A stretch of DNA of 64,000 bases from Symmachiella macrocystis (lineage in GTDB: Bacteria; Planctomycetota; Planctomycetia; Planctomycetales; Planctomycetaceae): positions 2,701,490 through 2,765,489 of the forward strand of contig NZ_SJPP01000001.1 of NCBI RefSeq assembly GCF_007860075.1. Reading direction: 5' to 3'. A program made the translations under genes and the position numbers. The notes under the pieces are model-generated. The model saw nothing but the letters and a program-made list of their open reading frames with translations, searched no databases and was not told the origin of the DNA. Every line of letters starts with the position of its first letter. Position 1 is the stretch's first letter. Shown here piece after piece: positions 27,321 to 36,740 of the stretch.

Positions 27321-28046
27321 ATGCGAAACAACACGACTAAGATCGTGCGCGATTCCAAACGGCGAGTATTATCGAATCACTTTTCCGGGACGCTCGTTGT
27401 CGAGGGAGCTCCTTCTGACAAATTTCGTATAGACTCGTTGTCGTATCCCGACGTCAAAGCGATGTCGTTGATGGCGAAGCGGGTGAGCGATTTCACTTGG
27501 TCGTTGGTGTTGCTGATCCTATTAGCGATTCCCATGCTGATCATTGCGGTCTTGGTCAAACTAACGTCTCCTGGTCCGATCATTTATAAACAGACACGCA
27601 TTGGTCGGGGTGGACGCGAGTTTGAACTGTATAAGTTTCGATCGATGTCGGTCGATGCCGAACAAAAAACCGGGCCTGTGTGGGCGGCTAAGAATGATCT
27701 TCGGCCGACGCGCGTGGGGCATTTTTTGCGGCGGTTTTCTCTCGACGAACTACCGCAGTTCATTAACGTGCTTCGCGGTGAGATGAGTTTGGTCGGTCCC
27801 CGCCCGGAGCGACCGCACTTTGTGGATAAATTTACCCAGGAAATCCCTGAGTATCATTTGAGGCATCAAATGCTTCCCGGCTTGACGGGCTGGGCCCAGG
27901 TCTGCGGATGGCGCGGCGACACTTCCCTTCGCAAACGCTTGGAGTGTGACCTGGACTATATCAACGCGTGGTCACTCAAACGGGATGTCTATATTTGTTT
28001 GATGACACCTTGGGAGTTACTGCGGGGCGAAAGCTGTGACCGCTAA
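27321..28046 (+). CDS. Initiating sugar transferase (undecaprenyl-phosphate glycosyl-1-phosphate transferase)
   Basis: A 241-residue enzyme of the bacterial sugar transferase family (WcaJ/WbaP catalytic part). It places the first sugar phosphate on undecaprenyl phosphate to begin a surface polysaccharide. A membrane segment lies at about residues 57-82, followed by SPGPIIYKQTRIGRGGREF, the catalytic DE region in RRFSLDELPQFINVLRGEMS, and VGPRPERPHF, all family hallmarks, and LPGLTGWAQV near 195. It lacks the large N-terminal membrane block of WbaP. It begins the cluster and overlaps the next gene by 11 bases. Confidence 0.92.
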   Translation: MRNNTTKIVRDSKRRVLSNHFSGTLVVEGAPSDKFRIDSLSYPDVKAMSLMAKRVSDFTWSLVLLILLAIPMLIIAVLVKLTSPGPIIYKQTRIGRGGREFELYKFRSMSVDAEQKTGPVWAAKNDLRPTRVGHFLRRFSLDELPQFINVLRGEMSLVGPRPERPHFVDKFTQEIPEYHLRHQMLPGLTGWAQVCGWRGDTSLRKRLECDLDYINAWSLKRDVYICLMTPWELLRGESCDR

Positions 28047-29673
28047 CGCGATTTCGTCCAATTCCCGGCGCCGATTCCTTTGGCTGTCGGTCGCATTGAG
28101 TGTCGCAGCATTGATTCAGATCTTCGATGCGTGGCGTTCACCGGTGATTGCCCGCGATGGCATGCGGTTTATTGCGATCGCCCAAGAGCTGCACCGGCCG
28201 CGCGAAGCATTCGCGTATTTTACTCAACACCCGGGATATCCCGCATGCATTTGCATAGTACATAGAGCTTTGGGGCACTTGAGCGACGGAGCGACTGTCG
28301 GATCGTGGGTTTGGGCAGCACGCCTGGTCAGCGGCGTTTTTGGGTTGGGCTGCATTGTCGCCGTTTGGCTGCTAACGCGAGGACTTGTTGGCGACCTTGC
28401 GGCAAATCTGGCAGCGCTCATATTCGCCGTGCTTCCGATCGCCCGTTTGAATGCCGCTGATGCGCTGAGTGATTCGGGGCACTTATGCTTTTATCTACTC
28501 GGCGCCTGGTTTCTTTGTGATGCCGTCAATGGACGTGGAACGTGGCGATATTTCGCCGCTGGATGTTGTTCTGGATTGGCCTATTGGATTCGTCCAGAAG
28601 GCTGGAGTGTGGCCTTGGTGGGCGGCCTATTTTTGGGATTCGAGCTTTGCCGCAGCACACTGCTGTCGCGACGACAGGCTTGGCGGGGACTGGTCCTGTT
28701 GATGACAGCGACGGCCATCGTTTCGGGGCCTTACGTGCTGTTGTCCGGTAAGATCACCGACAAGGTTCGTCGCAAGGAAAATCTGGTCAAGTTCAGCCGG
28801 CATTTGAAACAGGCAGACGCCAAGTCTCCCAGCAAAGAGACCCCGTCGGCACACATCGAACAAACGGGATTGCCCCTGACCTTAGGAGGGGCGGCTAGTG
28901 TCCTGGCCGCTGCGTTGGCGCAGCTTTTCAAAAATATACTCGAAACGTATCAAGCTCTGCTGTTACCTGCTTGTTGGGCACTGTTGCCCAATAACAAGTT
29001 CCGCTTTCCGGCAGGTCCGGCCCGGGTGATTTGGGGGCTTGCTACGCTGCACATGCTGTTGTTGGTGGGATTGTTTATTACCGGCGGATATATCTCTGAG
29101 CGACATTTGTTGCCGATTTTAGGACTCTCAATGCCGGTGGTGGGGGCCGGACTATTACGACTCGCGGTGGACTTTGCGATTATTATTACCCTACTGGGAA
29201 AGATCGGTACCGCTCGACGTGGGCGTCCCTGGACGTTGGCATTTTTCTTGGCCCTGATGATTGTAACGCTGTTGCCGCAAGCTTTGCGTAATTCGCACGC
29301 ACAGTTTGTTCCCGACTTAGCCGCTGCGGAATGGATCCGGCAGCATAAACGGCCGCTTGATAAAGTGATTACCAACACGCCGTATCCGCTCTTCTATGCG
29401 GAGACTTCGGGGAAGTGCGTTAAGCAGAATGAGGACTTCGGCAGGGAGCTCGCAGGCCTGGCAAATCATCGAGTCCTGGTCATCGTGCAAAGAAAGCAAA
29501 AGCAGCCGCCCGTTGCGACTGCTATAGCTTTTGATTCCGACAACCATACAACCGCATTAGAATTCGTGGCGCAGTGCAAGTTTCGGTCGAAGACTCACGA
29601 AGTTCTCGTGTATGCCTGCGAACCGCGCATTGCGCAGACGGCGGATAATGCACAGCGCCGCATTCAACGGTAA
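28036..29673 (+). CDS. GT39-like multi-pass membrane glycosyltransferase
   Basis: A 545-residue protein with GTG start and about 10 membrane segments. The first outer loop has ARDGMRFIAIAQELHR, a variant of the acidic motif of dolichyl/undecaprenyl-phosphate mannosyltransferase and ArnT-type enzymes, and FTQHPGYPACICIVH after it; ADALSDSGHLCFYLL is the second conserved block. These enzymes move a sugar from a lipid carrier onto an acceptor outside the membrane. The C-terminal 120 residues are soluble. It overlaps the sugar transferase gene, so both belong to one transcript. Confidence 0.75.
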   Translation: MTANAISSNSRRRFLWLSVALSVAALIQIFDAWRSPVIARDGMRFIAIAQELHRPREAFAYFTQHPGYPACICIVHRALGHLSDGATVGSWVWAARLVSGVFGLGCIVAVWLLTRGLVGDLAANLAALIFAVLPIARLNAADALSDSGHLCFYLLGAWFLCDAVNGRGTWRYFAAGCCSGLAYWIRPEGWSVALVGGLFLGFELCRSTLLSRRQAWRGLVLLMTATAIVSGPYVLLSGKITDKVRRKENLVKFSRHLKQADAKSPSKETPSAHIEQTGLPLTLGGAASVLAAALAQLFKNILETYQALLLPACWALLPNNKFRFPAGPARVIWGLATLHMLLLVGLFITGGYISERHLLPILGLSMPVVGAGLLRLAVDFAIIITLLGKIGTARRGRPWTLAFFLALMIVTLLPQALRNSHAQFVPDLAAAEWIRQHKRPLDKVITNTPYPLFYAETSGKCVKQNEDFGRELAGLANHRVLVIVQRKQKQPPVATAIAFDSDNHTTALEFVAQCKFRSKTHEVLVYACEPRIAQTADNAQRRIQR

Positions 29674-29676
29674 TGT

Positions 29677-30504
29677 TTATGCCGCTTTTCTGGCGACGAT
29701 GACTTGGCTTTTTGGCATGAATTGATCGAGGGCGTCACGAACGTGAGCAGACTCGGGATCCGAAATCAGCGTGTACCAAGTTTTCGACCAACTCTTCAGT
29801 AGCGGACCTTCCGGTTCGCTAAGGTCGTGTTTTGCAGACCAAAACAGGATCCACCAGACCGACCAGTAGAAACTGCTGCGGCCGAGATGTTCGATGTCCA
29901 GTCCTACAGATTTGACGAGACCTTGGATGTCCTCACGCTCAAAAATGCGGACGTGGTTCGGCGGCGCCCAATAAACGGGCGGTGCGACGGATTTCTGAAT
30001 ATTTTCCGCCACCGGATCGGGAACGGTGATCAGAAATTCGGCGCCGGGCTGCCCAATTCGAGCTAGTTCGCTGAGGAACTGTGCAGGATCGGGAACATGC
30101 TCCAAGACTTCTGAGCAGATGACTTTGGTCGCAAATCCGTCTGGGATCGGCAAGGGGTTGGAGTCGCTCACGAGTGCGCGGAGGCGTCCTTCGAATTGAC
30201 CTTTCGCCATGTTGTTCACGCGTTCGATGGCATCTTCATCAATATCGGTAGCAAGTACTTCGGCACCTTGGCGGGCAGCGAACATCGCCATGCCTCCCGT
30301 ACCAGTACCCACATCGACCACGATATCGTCGGGCTTAATTTGAAACCCGTCACATAACTGCCCGGTTTCTTCGATATACCAACCCGACTGCTCCGCATCC
30401 ATACTGCGAACTACTTCTGGATCAAGAGCGCCTGGGACACGTCCAGCCGCTTTATAGGCGACTTTTCTTCCTAGTCGCATCCAATTGCGAACTCGATTCA
30501 ACAT
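29677..30504 (-). CDS. SAM-dependent methyltransferase (class I)
   Basis: A 275-residue cytoplasmic enzyme. The SAM-binding motif I is VVDVGTGTGGMAMFAARQ (about residues 60-78), followed by the acidic residue in VLATDIDEDAIERV and by VICSEVLEHVPDP (motif post II), as in UbiE/Methyltransf_11 members. It lies on the opposite strand inside the polysaccharide cluster, 3 bases from the end of the GT39-like gene. A likely role is methylation of a sugar or lipid carrier of the cluster's product, which is inferred from position. Confidence 0.85.
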   Translation of the reverse strand: MLNRVRNWMRLGRKVAYKAAGRVPGALDPEVVRSMDAEQSGWYIEETGQLCDGFQIKPDDIVVDVGTGTGGMAMFAARQGAEVLATDIDEDAIERVNNMAKGQFEGRLRALVSDSNPLPIPDGFATKVICSEVLEHVPDPAQFLSELARIGQPGAEFLITVPDPVAENIQKSVAPPVYWAPPNHVRIFEREDIQGLVKSVGLDIEHLGRSSFYWSVWWILFWSAKHDLSEPEGPLLKSWSKTWYTLISDPESAHVRDALDQFMPKSQVIVARKAA

Positions 30505-30924
30505 GAGAAGCCTCTTTTTCTCAGAGTGTATGTATGGACGTACGATTCACCTATTGTTGGCCAAGAGGTGGAACGTGTGTGGAATGACATCGAAAGGCTG
30601 TGAAGGGGCGGACCATATATGAAGTGGTCGCAGAAGGTCAATAGGTTTTCCAGCGCCTAGGACTCGATGAAACAGGGCTTGCGTTACTACCCTCCCCCCC
30701 GCGCGAAACCACCGCCAAACCACCGGCTCGCATGGGATGATTTAGAAAAACATTGACAGCAATTGGCATCAACTGTACAAGGTCGCCCAAACTCCACATC
30801 CCCAGTTGCCACGGAAGACGACGTCGAAGATCAATCGATGCTTGGCGTAATAGGTGCAGCATTGCCGTGATGCAATGGGGAGCCTTTCGCAGAGATACAC
30901 CTCTCAAAAACGGAGCTGTCGAAA
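30505..30924. promoter_or_regulatory. Divergent upstream region between methyltransferase and glycosyltransferase
   Basis: About 420 bases that should contain promoters in both directions. Open frames on both strands (30638-30907 minus, 30753-31055 plus) overlap or lack protein-like composition. A run of C residues occurs at about 30692-30699. No repeat or operator recognised. Confidence 0.35.
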
Positions 30925-32433
30925 TTGGATTTGCCAGTCAAACATACCGTCGAGGCTCCCACCCGAGGGAACAGAGAGCCCTGCATTTTGTTGACCAGTT
31001 ACGGCACAGGAGCCGGGGTTGGGAAAAAGCTAGGTGTGGCTGGTTACTCGCATGACATCGTTGCCAAGATCTACCGCCCCTTGCTTGAGAAAATTGGTAA
31101 AGTGGTATTGGTGGACGACCCTCGCAGCGAATTGATTCCGCTTGCGGAAGAGGCGCGACGCGATGGTTTGTTTCCACTGCAATTCAGTATCACCCCGTTT
31201 CAAGATGCGGTCTTGCCTCAGTCACTCCCTTCGGTGATTGCGCCGGCGTGGGAATTCCCGGATGTCCCGGATCATGAATTCGGCGACAATCCTCAAAACA
31301 ATTGGCCGGCAACCGCGAATTGTTGTACGCGCGTGGTTGTGAGCGGAAAGTTTACAGCGGACGCGCTGCAACGACGAGGAACCACAGTCCCGATCGATAT
31401 CGTGCAGGTTCCTGTTGCCGACTCGCTGTTTGATATTCCAACGTGGAGCCCCGAGCAAACCGTTGAAATGCACTGCCAACATGTTGAGCTGTGTCACCAA
31501 GAACCGGAGCGCGCTGCTGTCGATTCGCCCGTGGCTGGCGACACACCGAAACGTCGTCGGATAAATTTACGGAGCGCGGTTCTGCCGTTGGCGCGGGGCA
31601 TCTATCGCAATGCTGTGCGGCCGGTCTTCGGAGATCGACTTGCGCGATCACTTCGCGATGCCATTCGCGTTGGTCGGCATACGTGGCGATCACAAAAGCT
31701 CGTTGTCAGTCAGCAATTGCAGACCTCACCGCTGCGGCTCAGCGGCATTGTTTATACGAGTATTTTTAATCCCAACGACGGCCGCAAAAACTGGCATGAC
31801 CTGCTGACCGGTTTTTTGATCGCTATGCGTGATCGTCCCGATGTGACGCTCGTCATTAAATTGGTGACCAGCGACCCGGTATCTGTCGGGCAGTTTATGT
31901 TGTGGTACCAACAACGAATGATATCTCACCAATGTCGTGTGGTGTTGGTGACTGGTTTCTTGCCGGATGAACAAATGCAGGAATTGATTCGGGCCACCAC
32001 CTTTTATGTTCAAACCACTAAGGCCGAAGGAAACTGCTTGCCGTTGATGGACAGCTTGGCGGCTGGGCGGCCGGGGATCTCTCCCAATCATTCGGCAATG
32101 TCTGACTATTTTGATGGCCGCTTCGGGCACGTGATCCAATCCAGCCCCGAGCCGGCCGCGTGGCCGCATGATCCGCGCGGGGGAATTCAGACAACATGGG
32201 CTCGCATCGATTGGTCATCTGTGGTGACGGCTTTGCAAGATAGCTATCGCCAAGTGACGAGCCATTGGGCCGAATATCAAGCGATGTCCGATAGAGCGCG
32301 AGCACATATGTCTGACTGGGCAAGTTGTTCAAGCATTCAGCCTCGCTTGGAAGAAGTCATTCGCCAGACCATCGAGCGTGCTCTGGAGGGTTCGGCGTCA
32401 GATGGCGATGTGCAGGAAAAAATTGCGGCGTAG
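30925..32433 (+). CDS. Glycosyltransferase (GT4-like)
   Basis: A 502-residue cytoplasmic protein, with TTG start preceded by GGAG. The first 40 residues hold CILLTSYGTGAGVGKKLGVA, an N-terminal Rossmann start. The C-terminal part has SIFNPNDGRKNWHDLLTGFL, VVLVTGFLPDEQMQELIRAT and TKAEGNCLPLMDSLAAGRPG, the acceptor/donor site block of GT-B enzymes of family GT4. A basic insert with little similarity lies at about 190-260. It opens the second part of the polysaccharide cluster, 51 bases before the ABC permease. Confidence 0.8.
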   Translation: MDLPVKHTVEAPTRGNREPCILLTSYGTGAGVGKKLGVAGYSHDIVAKIYRPLLEKIGKVVLVDDPRSELIPLAEEARRDGLFPLQFSITPFQDAVLPQSLPSVIAPAWEFPDVPDHEFGDNPQNNWPATANCCTRVVVSGKFTADALQRRGTTVPIDIVQVPVADSLFDIPTWSPEQTVEMHCQHVELCHQEPERAAVDSPVAGDTPKRRRINLRSAVLPLARGIYRNAVRPVFGDRLARSLRDAIRVGRHTWRSQKLVVSQQLQTSPLRLSGIVYTSIFNPNDGRKNWHDLLTGFLIAMRDRPDVTLVIKLVTSDPVSVGQFMLWYQQRMISHQCRVVLVTGFLPDEQMQELIRATTFYVQTTKAEGNCLPLMDSLAAGRPGISPNHSAMSDYFDGRFGHVIQSSPEPAAWPHDPRGGIQTTWARIDWSSVVTALQDSYRQVTSHWAEYQAMSDRARAHMSDWASCSSIQPRLEEVIRQTIERALEGSASDGDVQEKIAA

Positions 32434-32484
32434 CGAGTATTAACCCCGGGATAAGACGCTTCGAAAATAGAATTCTGAAAAACC

Positions 32485-33273
32485 ATGTTTGGATATTTAC
32501 GCGGAATCTATCAGAGCCGTTTGTTTTGCTACTCCTTGGTGCAGCACGACATACGAAAGCGATATCGCCGATCGGCTTTAGGCGTGTTATGGGCCGTCAT
32601 CCAGCCGGTCATGCTGGCGTTGGTGCTCACGTTCATTTTGCATCGCGCATTCCAGCATGCGGCGGTGGATTACTTTTTGTACGTGCTGACCGGTTTGTGC
32701 TTTTGGAATTATATCACGCATGTCGTCAGCGGCGGTTGTCAAAGCATTCAAGGAGCGACGGTCTACATTCTGGAAAACAGAATCCCCATTGCCGTCTATC
32801 CATTGCGATACATGCTCGTGGGTGTGTTCCATCTCGTGATGGCCATGCTGCCGGTTGCGGTGTTGAGTGTCATCATCAGCGGTCTGCCCACTTTGGCAGG
32901 GGTGATTTCGCTGATTCCCGTGGCGCTTTTGCTGTTGGTGCTCGGTTGGTCCTTGTCCTGTTTCTTCGGGATTGCCGCCGTCTACGTGCCTGATGTTTCG
33001 CAAATCACACAAGTTGCGCTGCGGATTTTGTTCTACGCCACGCCGATTATCTGGCAGAAGAACATGGCACGCTTTAAGGAAATCGAATGGGTTGTCTCGT
33101 TGAACCCACTGGCGGCGATGATGGATCTCGTCCGCGGGCCGTTGTTGAATGGTCTTCCGGCGGACAACTTTGCCTCGTTGTATGGACTCTCCTCCTTGCT
33201 GGTCGTCGCTTCTTTTGCCGCTGCATGTGGATTGCTGTTCTGGTGTGAGAATCGACTCGTCTTGCGGCTTTGA
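32485..33273 (+). CDS. ABC-2 type polysaccharide export permease
   Basis: A 262-residue inner-membrane protein with six membrane segments. It has the features of Wzm/KpsM-type permeases: RSALGVLWAVIQPVMLALVL in the first segment, YVLTGLCFWNYITHVVSGG, and YVPDVSQITQVALRILFYATP near residue 175. With the ATPase encoded next it would export the finished or lipid-linked polysaccharide across the inner membrane, so chain export is ABC-dependent, not Wzx/Wzy-dependent. No Wzx or Wzy is seen in the window. Confidence 0.9.
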   Translation: MFGYLRGIYQSRLFCYSLVQHDIRKRYRRSALGVLWAVIQPVMLALVLTFILHRAFQHAAVDYFLYVLTGLCFWNYITHVVSGGCQSIQGATVYILENRIPIAVYPLRYMLVGVFHLVMAMLPVAVLSVIISGLPTLAGVISLIPVALLLLVLGWSLSCFFGIAAVYVPDVSQITQVALRILFYATPIIWQKNMARFKEIEWVVSLNPLAAMMDLVRGPLLNGLPADNFASLYGLSSLLVVASFAAACGLLFWCENRLVLRL

Positions 33274-33389
33274 TCTGGAATGTATGGTGACATCTCTCTG
33301 ACATTGGTGCGACGGCGACATTCGCTGTCTGAATGGAACTCGTCGCATCAAAAATGCACATTGCTCAACTCAACTAGGTAAATAACGCG

Positions 33390-34187
33390 ATGGCCCGGAT
33401 ACATCTGGATGATGTTTCACTGCAGATCCAACTGACGAAGCGAGGCCCCATGCGGATGCGGGATTGGTTGAAGCACCGCTTTGGTTTGTCGGGGGGAGAA
33501 GAAATTATGCAGATCGACGCCCTGCAAGGTGTGGATCTGGATGTGGCTCCCGGTGATCGTATCGGACTGATCGGGCTGAACGGAGCGGGCAAGAGCACGC
33601 TGTTGAAAGTGATGGCGGGAATCTATCCGATCACAAGCGGAACCCGTCAGGTGACGGGCCGCGTGAGTACCTTGTTCAATGTGCTCGTTGGTTTTGAACA
33701 GTTTGCAACGGGTTGGGAAAACATACAGTATCGCGGCTATCTCCAAGGGGAAAGCCGCGAGGGTCTGCGCAGCAAAATGCAGGCGATCGCCGATTTCAGC
33801 GAGTTGGGCAGATATCTAGATCTGCCTGTTTCGACCTACTCAGCCGGCATGAAGATGCGGTTGGGTTTTTCGATCGCCACCGCCATTGAGCCGGAGATTC
33901 TCTTGGTCGACGAAGCGATCAACGCCGGGGACATTGCCTTTCGCGAGAAGGCGAAACACCGTATTCGCGACATGATGTCGACGGCATCGATTGTTGTCGT
34001 GGCGACGCATGACCGTAGTTTTTTACGTGATCTGTGTAGTCACTTGATCTGGATGGAGAGTGGTGAAGTTCGCGCGCAAGGTGATCCGGACGAAGTGTTC
34101 GAAGAATATGAGTCGGTTGTGCTGCAGGGCAACAACCAACGTCCTGGTGGGGCGCTCGTGAAATACGCCGGCAAACGCGCCGCTTAA
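33390..34187 (+). CDS. ABC transporter ATPase for polysaccharide export (Wzt/KpsT-like)
   Basis: A 265-residue ATPase. Walker A is GLNGAGKSTLLK (about residues 64-75), the ABC signature appears as VSTYSAGMKMRLGF, Walker B as ILLVDEAINAGD and the switch His in VVVATHDRS. The Q-loop region and the long stretch before Walker A (VSLQIQLTKRG and ALQGVDLDVAPGDRIGLIG) are those of Wzt/TagH-type exporters. It lacks the extra C-terminal carbohydrate-binding domain that some Wzt proteins use to recognise capped chains. It pairs with the permease just upstream. Confidence 0.92.
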   Translation: MARIHLDDVSLQIQLTKRGPMRMRDWLKHRFGLSGGEEIMQIDALQGVDLDVAPGDRIGLIGLNGAGKSTLLKVMAGIYPITSGTRQVTGRVSTLFNVLVGFEQFATGWENIQYRGYLQGESREGLRSKMQAIADFSELGRYLDLPVSTYSAGMKMRLGFSIATAIEPEILLVDEAINAGDIAFREKAKHRIRDMMSTASIVVVATHDRSFLRDLCSHLIWMESGEVRAQGDPDEVFEEYESVVLQGNNQRPGGALVKYAGKRAA

Positions 34188-34257
34188 TTGATTGCAAAAA
34201 ATAGACGTATTCGTGCTACTTGAGTCATTGTGAATGGACGGCAGGAGGCCCTCGGAA

Positions 34258-35163
34258 ATGCAACTCGACTTTTTGATCCCGGGATTTAGCAAATGCGGCA
34301 CGACGTCTTTGTGCAAGTTCCTCATGCAACATCCGCAGATTTATATTCCTCAGGTGAAAGAGCCGAACTATTTCGCCCATCGTTACGGTATGGGGTGGGA
34401 TTGGTATCAAAAACTGTTTGAGCCAGCTAAGCCGGGACAAATGTGTGGAGACGGAAGTACCTGCTATACGTCCTCAGAATATGAATACCGTGCCTATCAA
34501 CGCGCGCTGGATCGATTTCCAGACATGAAAGTGATTCTGATTGCTCGCGATCCGATTGGGCGATTGGAATCAAGTTTCCGCTATATGCACCATATCGGTC
34601 ACAAATGGAAGGCTTGGGCATCTGATTGTATTGGTGAGACGTTAAAAACGCTGCCGAACATGATGCGGGATACCATGTACTGGCAGCGCTTGATCTGCCT
34701 GCGATCTTATTTTCCCGATGAGCGGATCCATATATTATTTCTAGAAGATTTTAACGCGGATTCCGCAGGGGAATTGGCAAAGTGTTGCCGGTTCCTGGGA
34801 GTGTCGGACGATTTCCAATTTGAGGGACTCGACCATGTCTACAATTCCGGAAGTCGTACCCTCAAAGATACACCCGGAATGCGTTGGCTGCGGCAGGCTC
34901 CGATCACCGGCAGTATCTGCAATCTGATCCCGACAAGATATCAGAATTTGATTGGGATGAAACTGGGGCTTCGTAAAGGCTTTACGGGGCCGGTCACTTG
35001 GAATCAGCAGTCGCTGGACTGGGTGCTCGAACGTATTGCCGAAGATTCGCAGCGTTTCTTGGAATATGCCGGCAAAGCACCGGGCTTTTGGTCGTTGCAG
35101 CCCGAGGCACTAGAAACCGCTCAGAACGAACCTGGAAACGTGAACCGAAAATTCGCAGCCTAG
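34258..35163 (+). CDS. PAPS-dependent sulfotransferase
   Basis: A 301-residue enzyme that moves sulfate from PAPS to a hydroxyl or amine acceptor. The 5'-phosphosulfate loop is PGFSKCGTTSLCKFLMQHP at the N-terminus, and the 3'-phosphate site is in VILIARDPIGRLESSFRYM (about 88-106). The ATG at 34258 is preferred because AGGAGG lies 9 bases upstream and the family starts right there; an ATG at 34234 would add eight residues. Its place between the ABC exporter and two glycosyltransferases suggests a sulfated polysaccharide. It ends with TAG. Confidence 0.88.
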   Translation: MQLDFLIPGFSKCGTTSLCKFLMQHPQIYIPQVKEPNYFAHRYGMGWDWYQKLFEPAKPGQMCGDGSTCYTSSEYEYRAYQRALDRFPDMKVILIARDPIGRLESSFRYMHHIGHKWKAWASDCIGETLKTLPNMMRDTMYWQRLICLRSYFPDERIHILFLEDFNADSAGELAKCCRFLGVSDDFQFEGLDHVYNSGSRTLKDTPGMRWLRQAPITGSICNLIPTRYQNLIGMKLGLRKGFTGPVTWNQQSLDWVLERIAEDSQRFLEYAGKAPGFWSLQPEALETAQNEPGNVNRKFAA

Positions 35164-35189
35164 AAATCCACACCGAGGCCATTACGGTG

Positions 35190-36692
35190 ATGCAAATTCC
35201 TCCGACTCAAGAAGTCGATACAGAAGCGGTGACTCCCAGCAGTGCCGCGGGTGTCGGTCGGCGGATTTTCGTGGATTGCACGAAGACCTATTTCTTTGGT
35301 GGCGGAACAGGTATTCAACGAGTCGTGACGGAACTCGCGCGGCATGCTTCAACTGCTGGCCAGGAAATCAACGTTTCCTGCTCACCCGTCGTTTGGATGG
35401 GATGGGGGTTTTTAGAAATCGGAGAGCATAGCGTGGACCGCAATCCCCGCGCCCGCGTACTCGGTGAATCCCTCCGCCGGACAGTGCTCGCGTTGGTTAA
35501 ATTCATCAAACGCCATTCTGGGAGTTCCACGAAACCACAGGTGGAAAATGACCCACGTCCGAAACGGTCGGGCAGGGGGGCAGGTATTGTTTCCGCTCTC
35601 GCGCGTTGTCTGTTTGTCGTGTTGAGCCTGATCGCGTTGCCTAAAAGTTGGTTGCAGTTTCGCTTTGTCAGATTCCAACGCGACGATGTACTCCTCCTGC
35701 CGGATGCAAATTGGAGCAACATGATCCCGTGGGTGGCACTGGAAAACATTAAGAAACATGGCGCGGGTCTAGTGAGCGTCATGCATGATATTCTGCCGGT
35801 TCGCGTGCCGGATACGTTTGAACCGTCGTTGGTGTCACGGTTTACAAATTGGTTGAATTGGGCCTGCCGGAATCTGGATGCGATGGTCTGTGTGAGTGAA
35901 GCGACACAAGCGGATCTCAACACCTATTTTAAAGAACAACAACTGAGGCACACTCCTCGCCTCGGTGCCTTTCGACTGGGATGCAATCCGAATCAGCGGA
36001 ACGCGTCGCCGCGACCACACATTGTGAAGCAGCTTGAATCGATTGCCGCTACGCCATGTTGTCTGTGTGTCGGCACTTTAGAGCCACGAAAAAACCACCA
36101 GTTACTCTTAGATGCCTGCGAGCAGCTTTGGGAGTCGGGTCACGAATTCGGTTTAGTCATTGTGGGGAAAATCGGTTGGCGGTGCGATGAAATTATGCAT
36201 CGAATGGCGAAGCACTCGCAGTTGGGGAACAATCTGCATTTGTTTCACGACCTGAATGATAGTGAACTCGATTTGGCATACGGGTCCGCGACCGTTGTGA
36301 TTATGCCGTCGATGGCTGAGGGGTTGGGACTGCCCATCGTTGAGGCGTTACGGCGAAAAAAGCCGGTGATCGCTAGTCATATCCCCCCGCACAGAGAAGC
36401 GGGCGGGGACGGTTGTTTCTATTTTGACCCTCAGGATAGTGCGGACCTCAGCCGACACATTGTTTCGGTGTTGAATGGTGGGCGGCCGCAAGGTTTTAAT
36501 CAGTCAAAGCAACGTGACTTGCCCGATTGGCGATCAAGCACGTGTGAGCTTCTTTGCACAGTTGATCAACTGTTGCCGCTGTCTCATGTCGGTCAAGCAA
36601 CCGGCAGGCATCGAGCGCATCGTTTGGTCTCCAAGAGTTCTTTGTCGCAGACAAAACGTTCTCGCGCAACGCGGGATAAAATTCGCAACTAA
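35190..36692 (+). CDS. Glycosyltransferase family 4
   Basis: A 500-residue GT-B enzyme. The ATG at 35190 is chosen because the open frame upstream (to 34998) lies inside the sulfotransferase gene. The N-terminal half has DCTKTYFFGGGTGIQRVVTE and a hydrophobic stretch near residues 130-155. The donor half has VGTLEPRKNHQLLLDACEQL, then MPSMAEGLGLPIVEALRRKK and SHIPPHREAGGDG, the EGxGLPxxEA block that binds the nucleotide sugar. It follows the sulfotransferase by 26 bases and precedes another GT4 gene by 48 bases. Confidence 0.88.
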   Translation: MQIPPTQEVDTEAVTPSSAAGVGRRIFVDCTKTYFFGGGTGIQRVVTELARHASTAGQEINVSCSPVVWMGWGFLEIGEHSVDRNPRARVLGESLRRTVLALVKFIKRHSGSSTKPQVENDPRPKRSGRGAGIVSALARCLFVVLSLIALPKSWLQFRFVRFQRDDVLLLPDANWSNMIPWVALENIKKHGAGLVSVMHDILPVRVPDTFEPSLVSRFTNWLNWACRNLDAMVCVSEATQADLNTYFKEQQLRHTPRLGAFRLGCNPNQRNASPRPHIVKQLESIAATPCCLCVGTLEPRKNHQLLLDACEQLWESGHEFGLVIVGKIGWRCDEIMHRMAKHSQLGNNLHLFHDLNDSELDLAYGSATVVIMPSMAEGLGLPIVEALRRKKPVIASHIPPHREAGGDGCFYFDPQDSADLSRHIVSVLNGGRPQGFNQSKQRDLPDWRSSTCELLCTVDQLLPLSHVGQATGRHRAHRLVSKSSLSQTKRSRATRDKIRN

Positions 36693-36740
36693 CCGCTGGG
36701 AAACTGCAGCAGGCCCGATAACTAACTAGAAAAGGCAACC

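Noticed and set aside
32587-33351. A 254-codon open frame on the minus strand
   Set aside because: It is antisense to the ABC-2 permease, rich in His, Gln and Arg, which is the usual signature of an antisense shadow of a hydrophobic protein.
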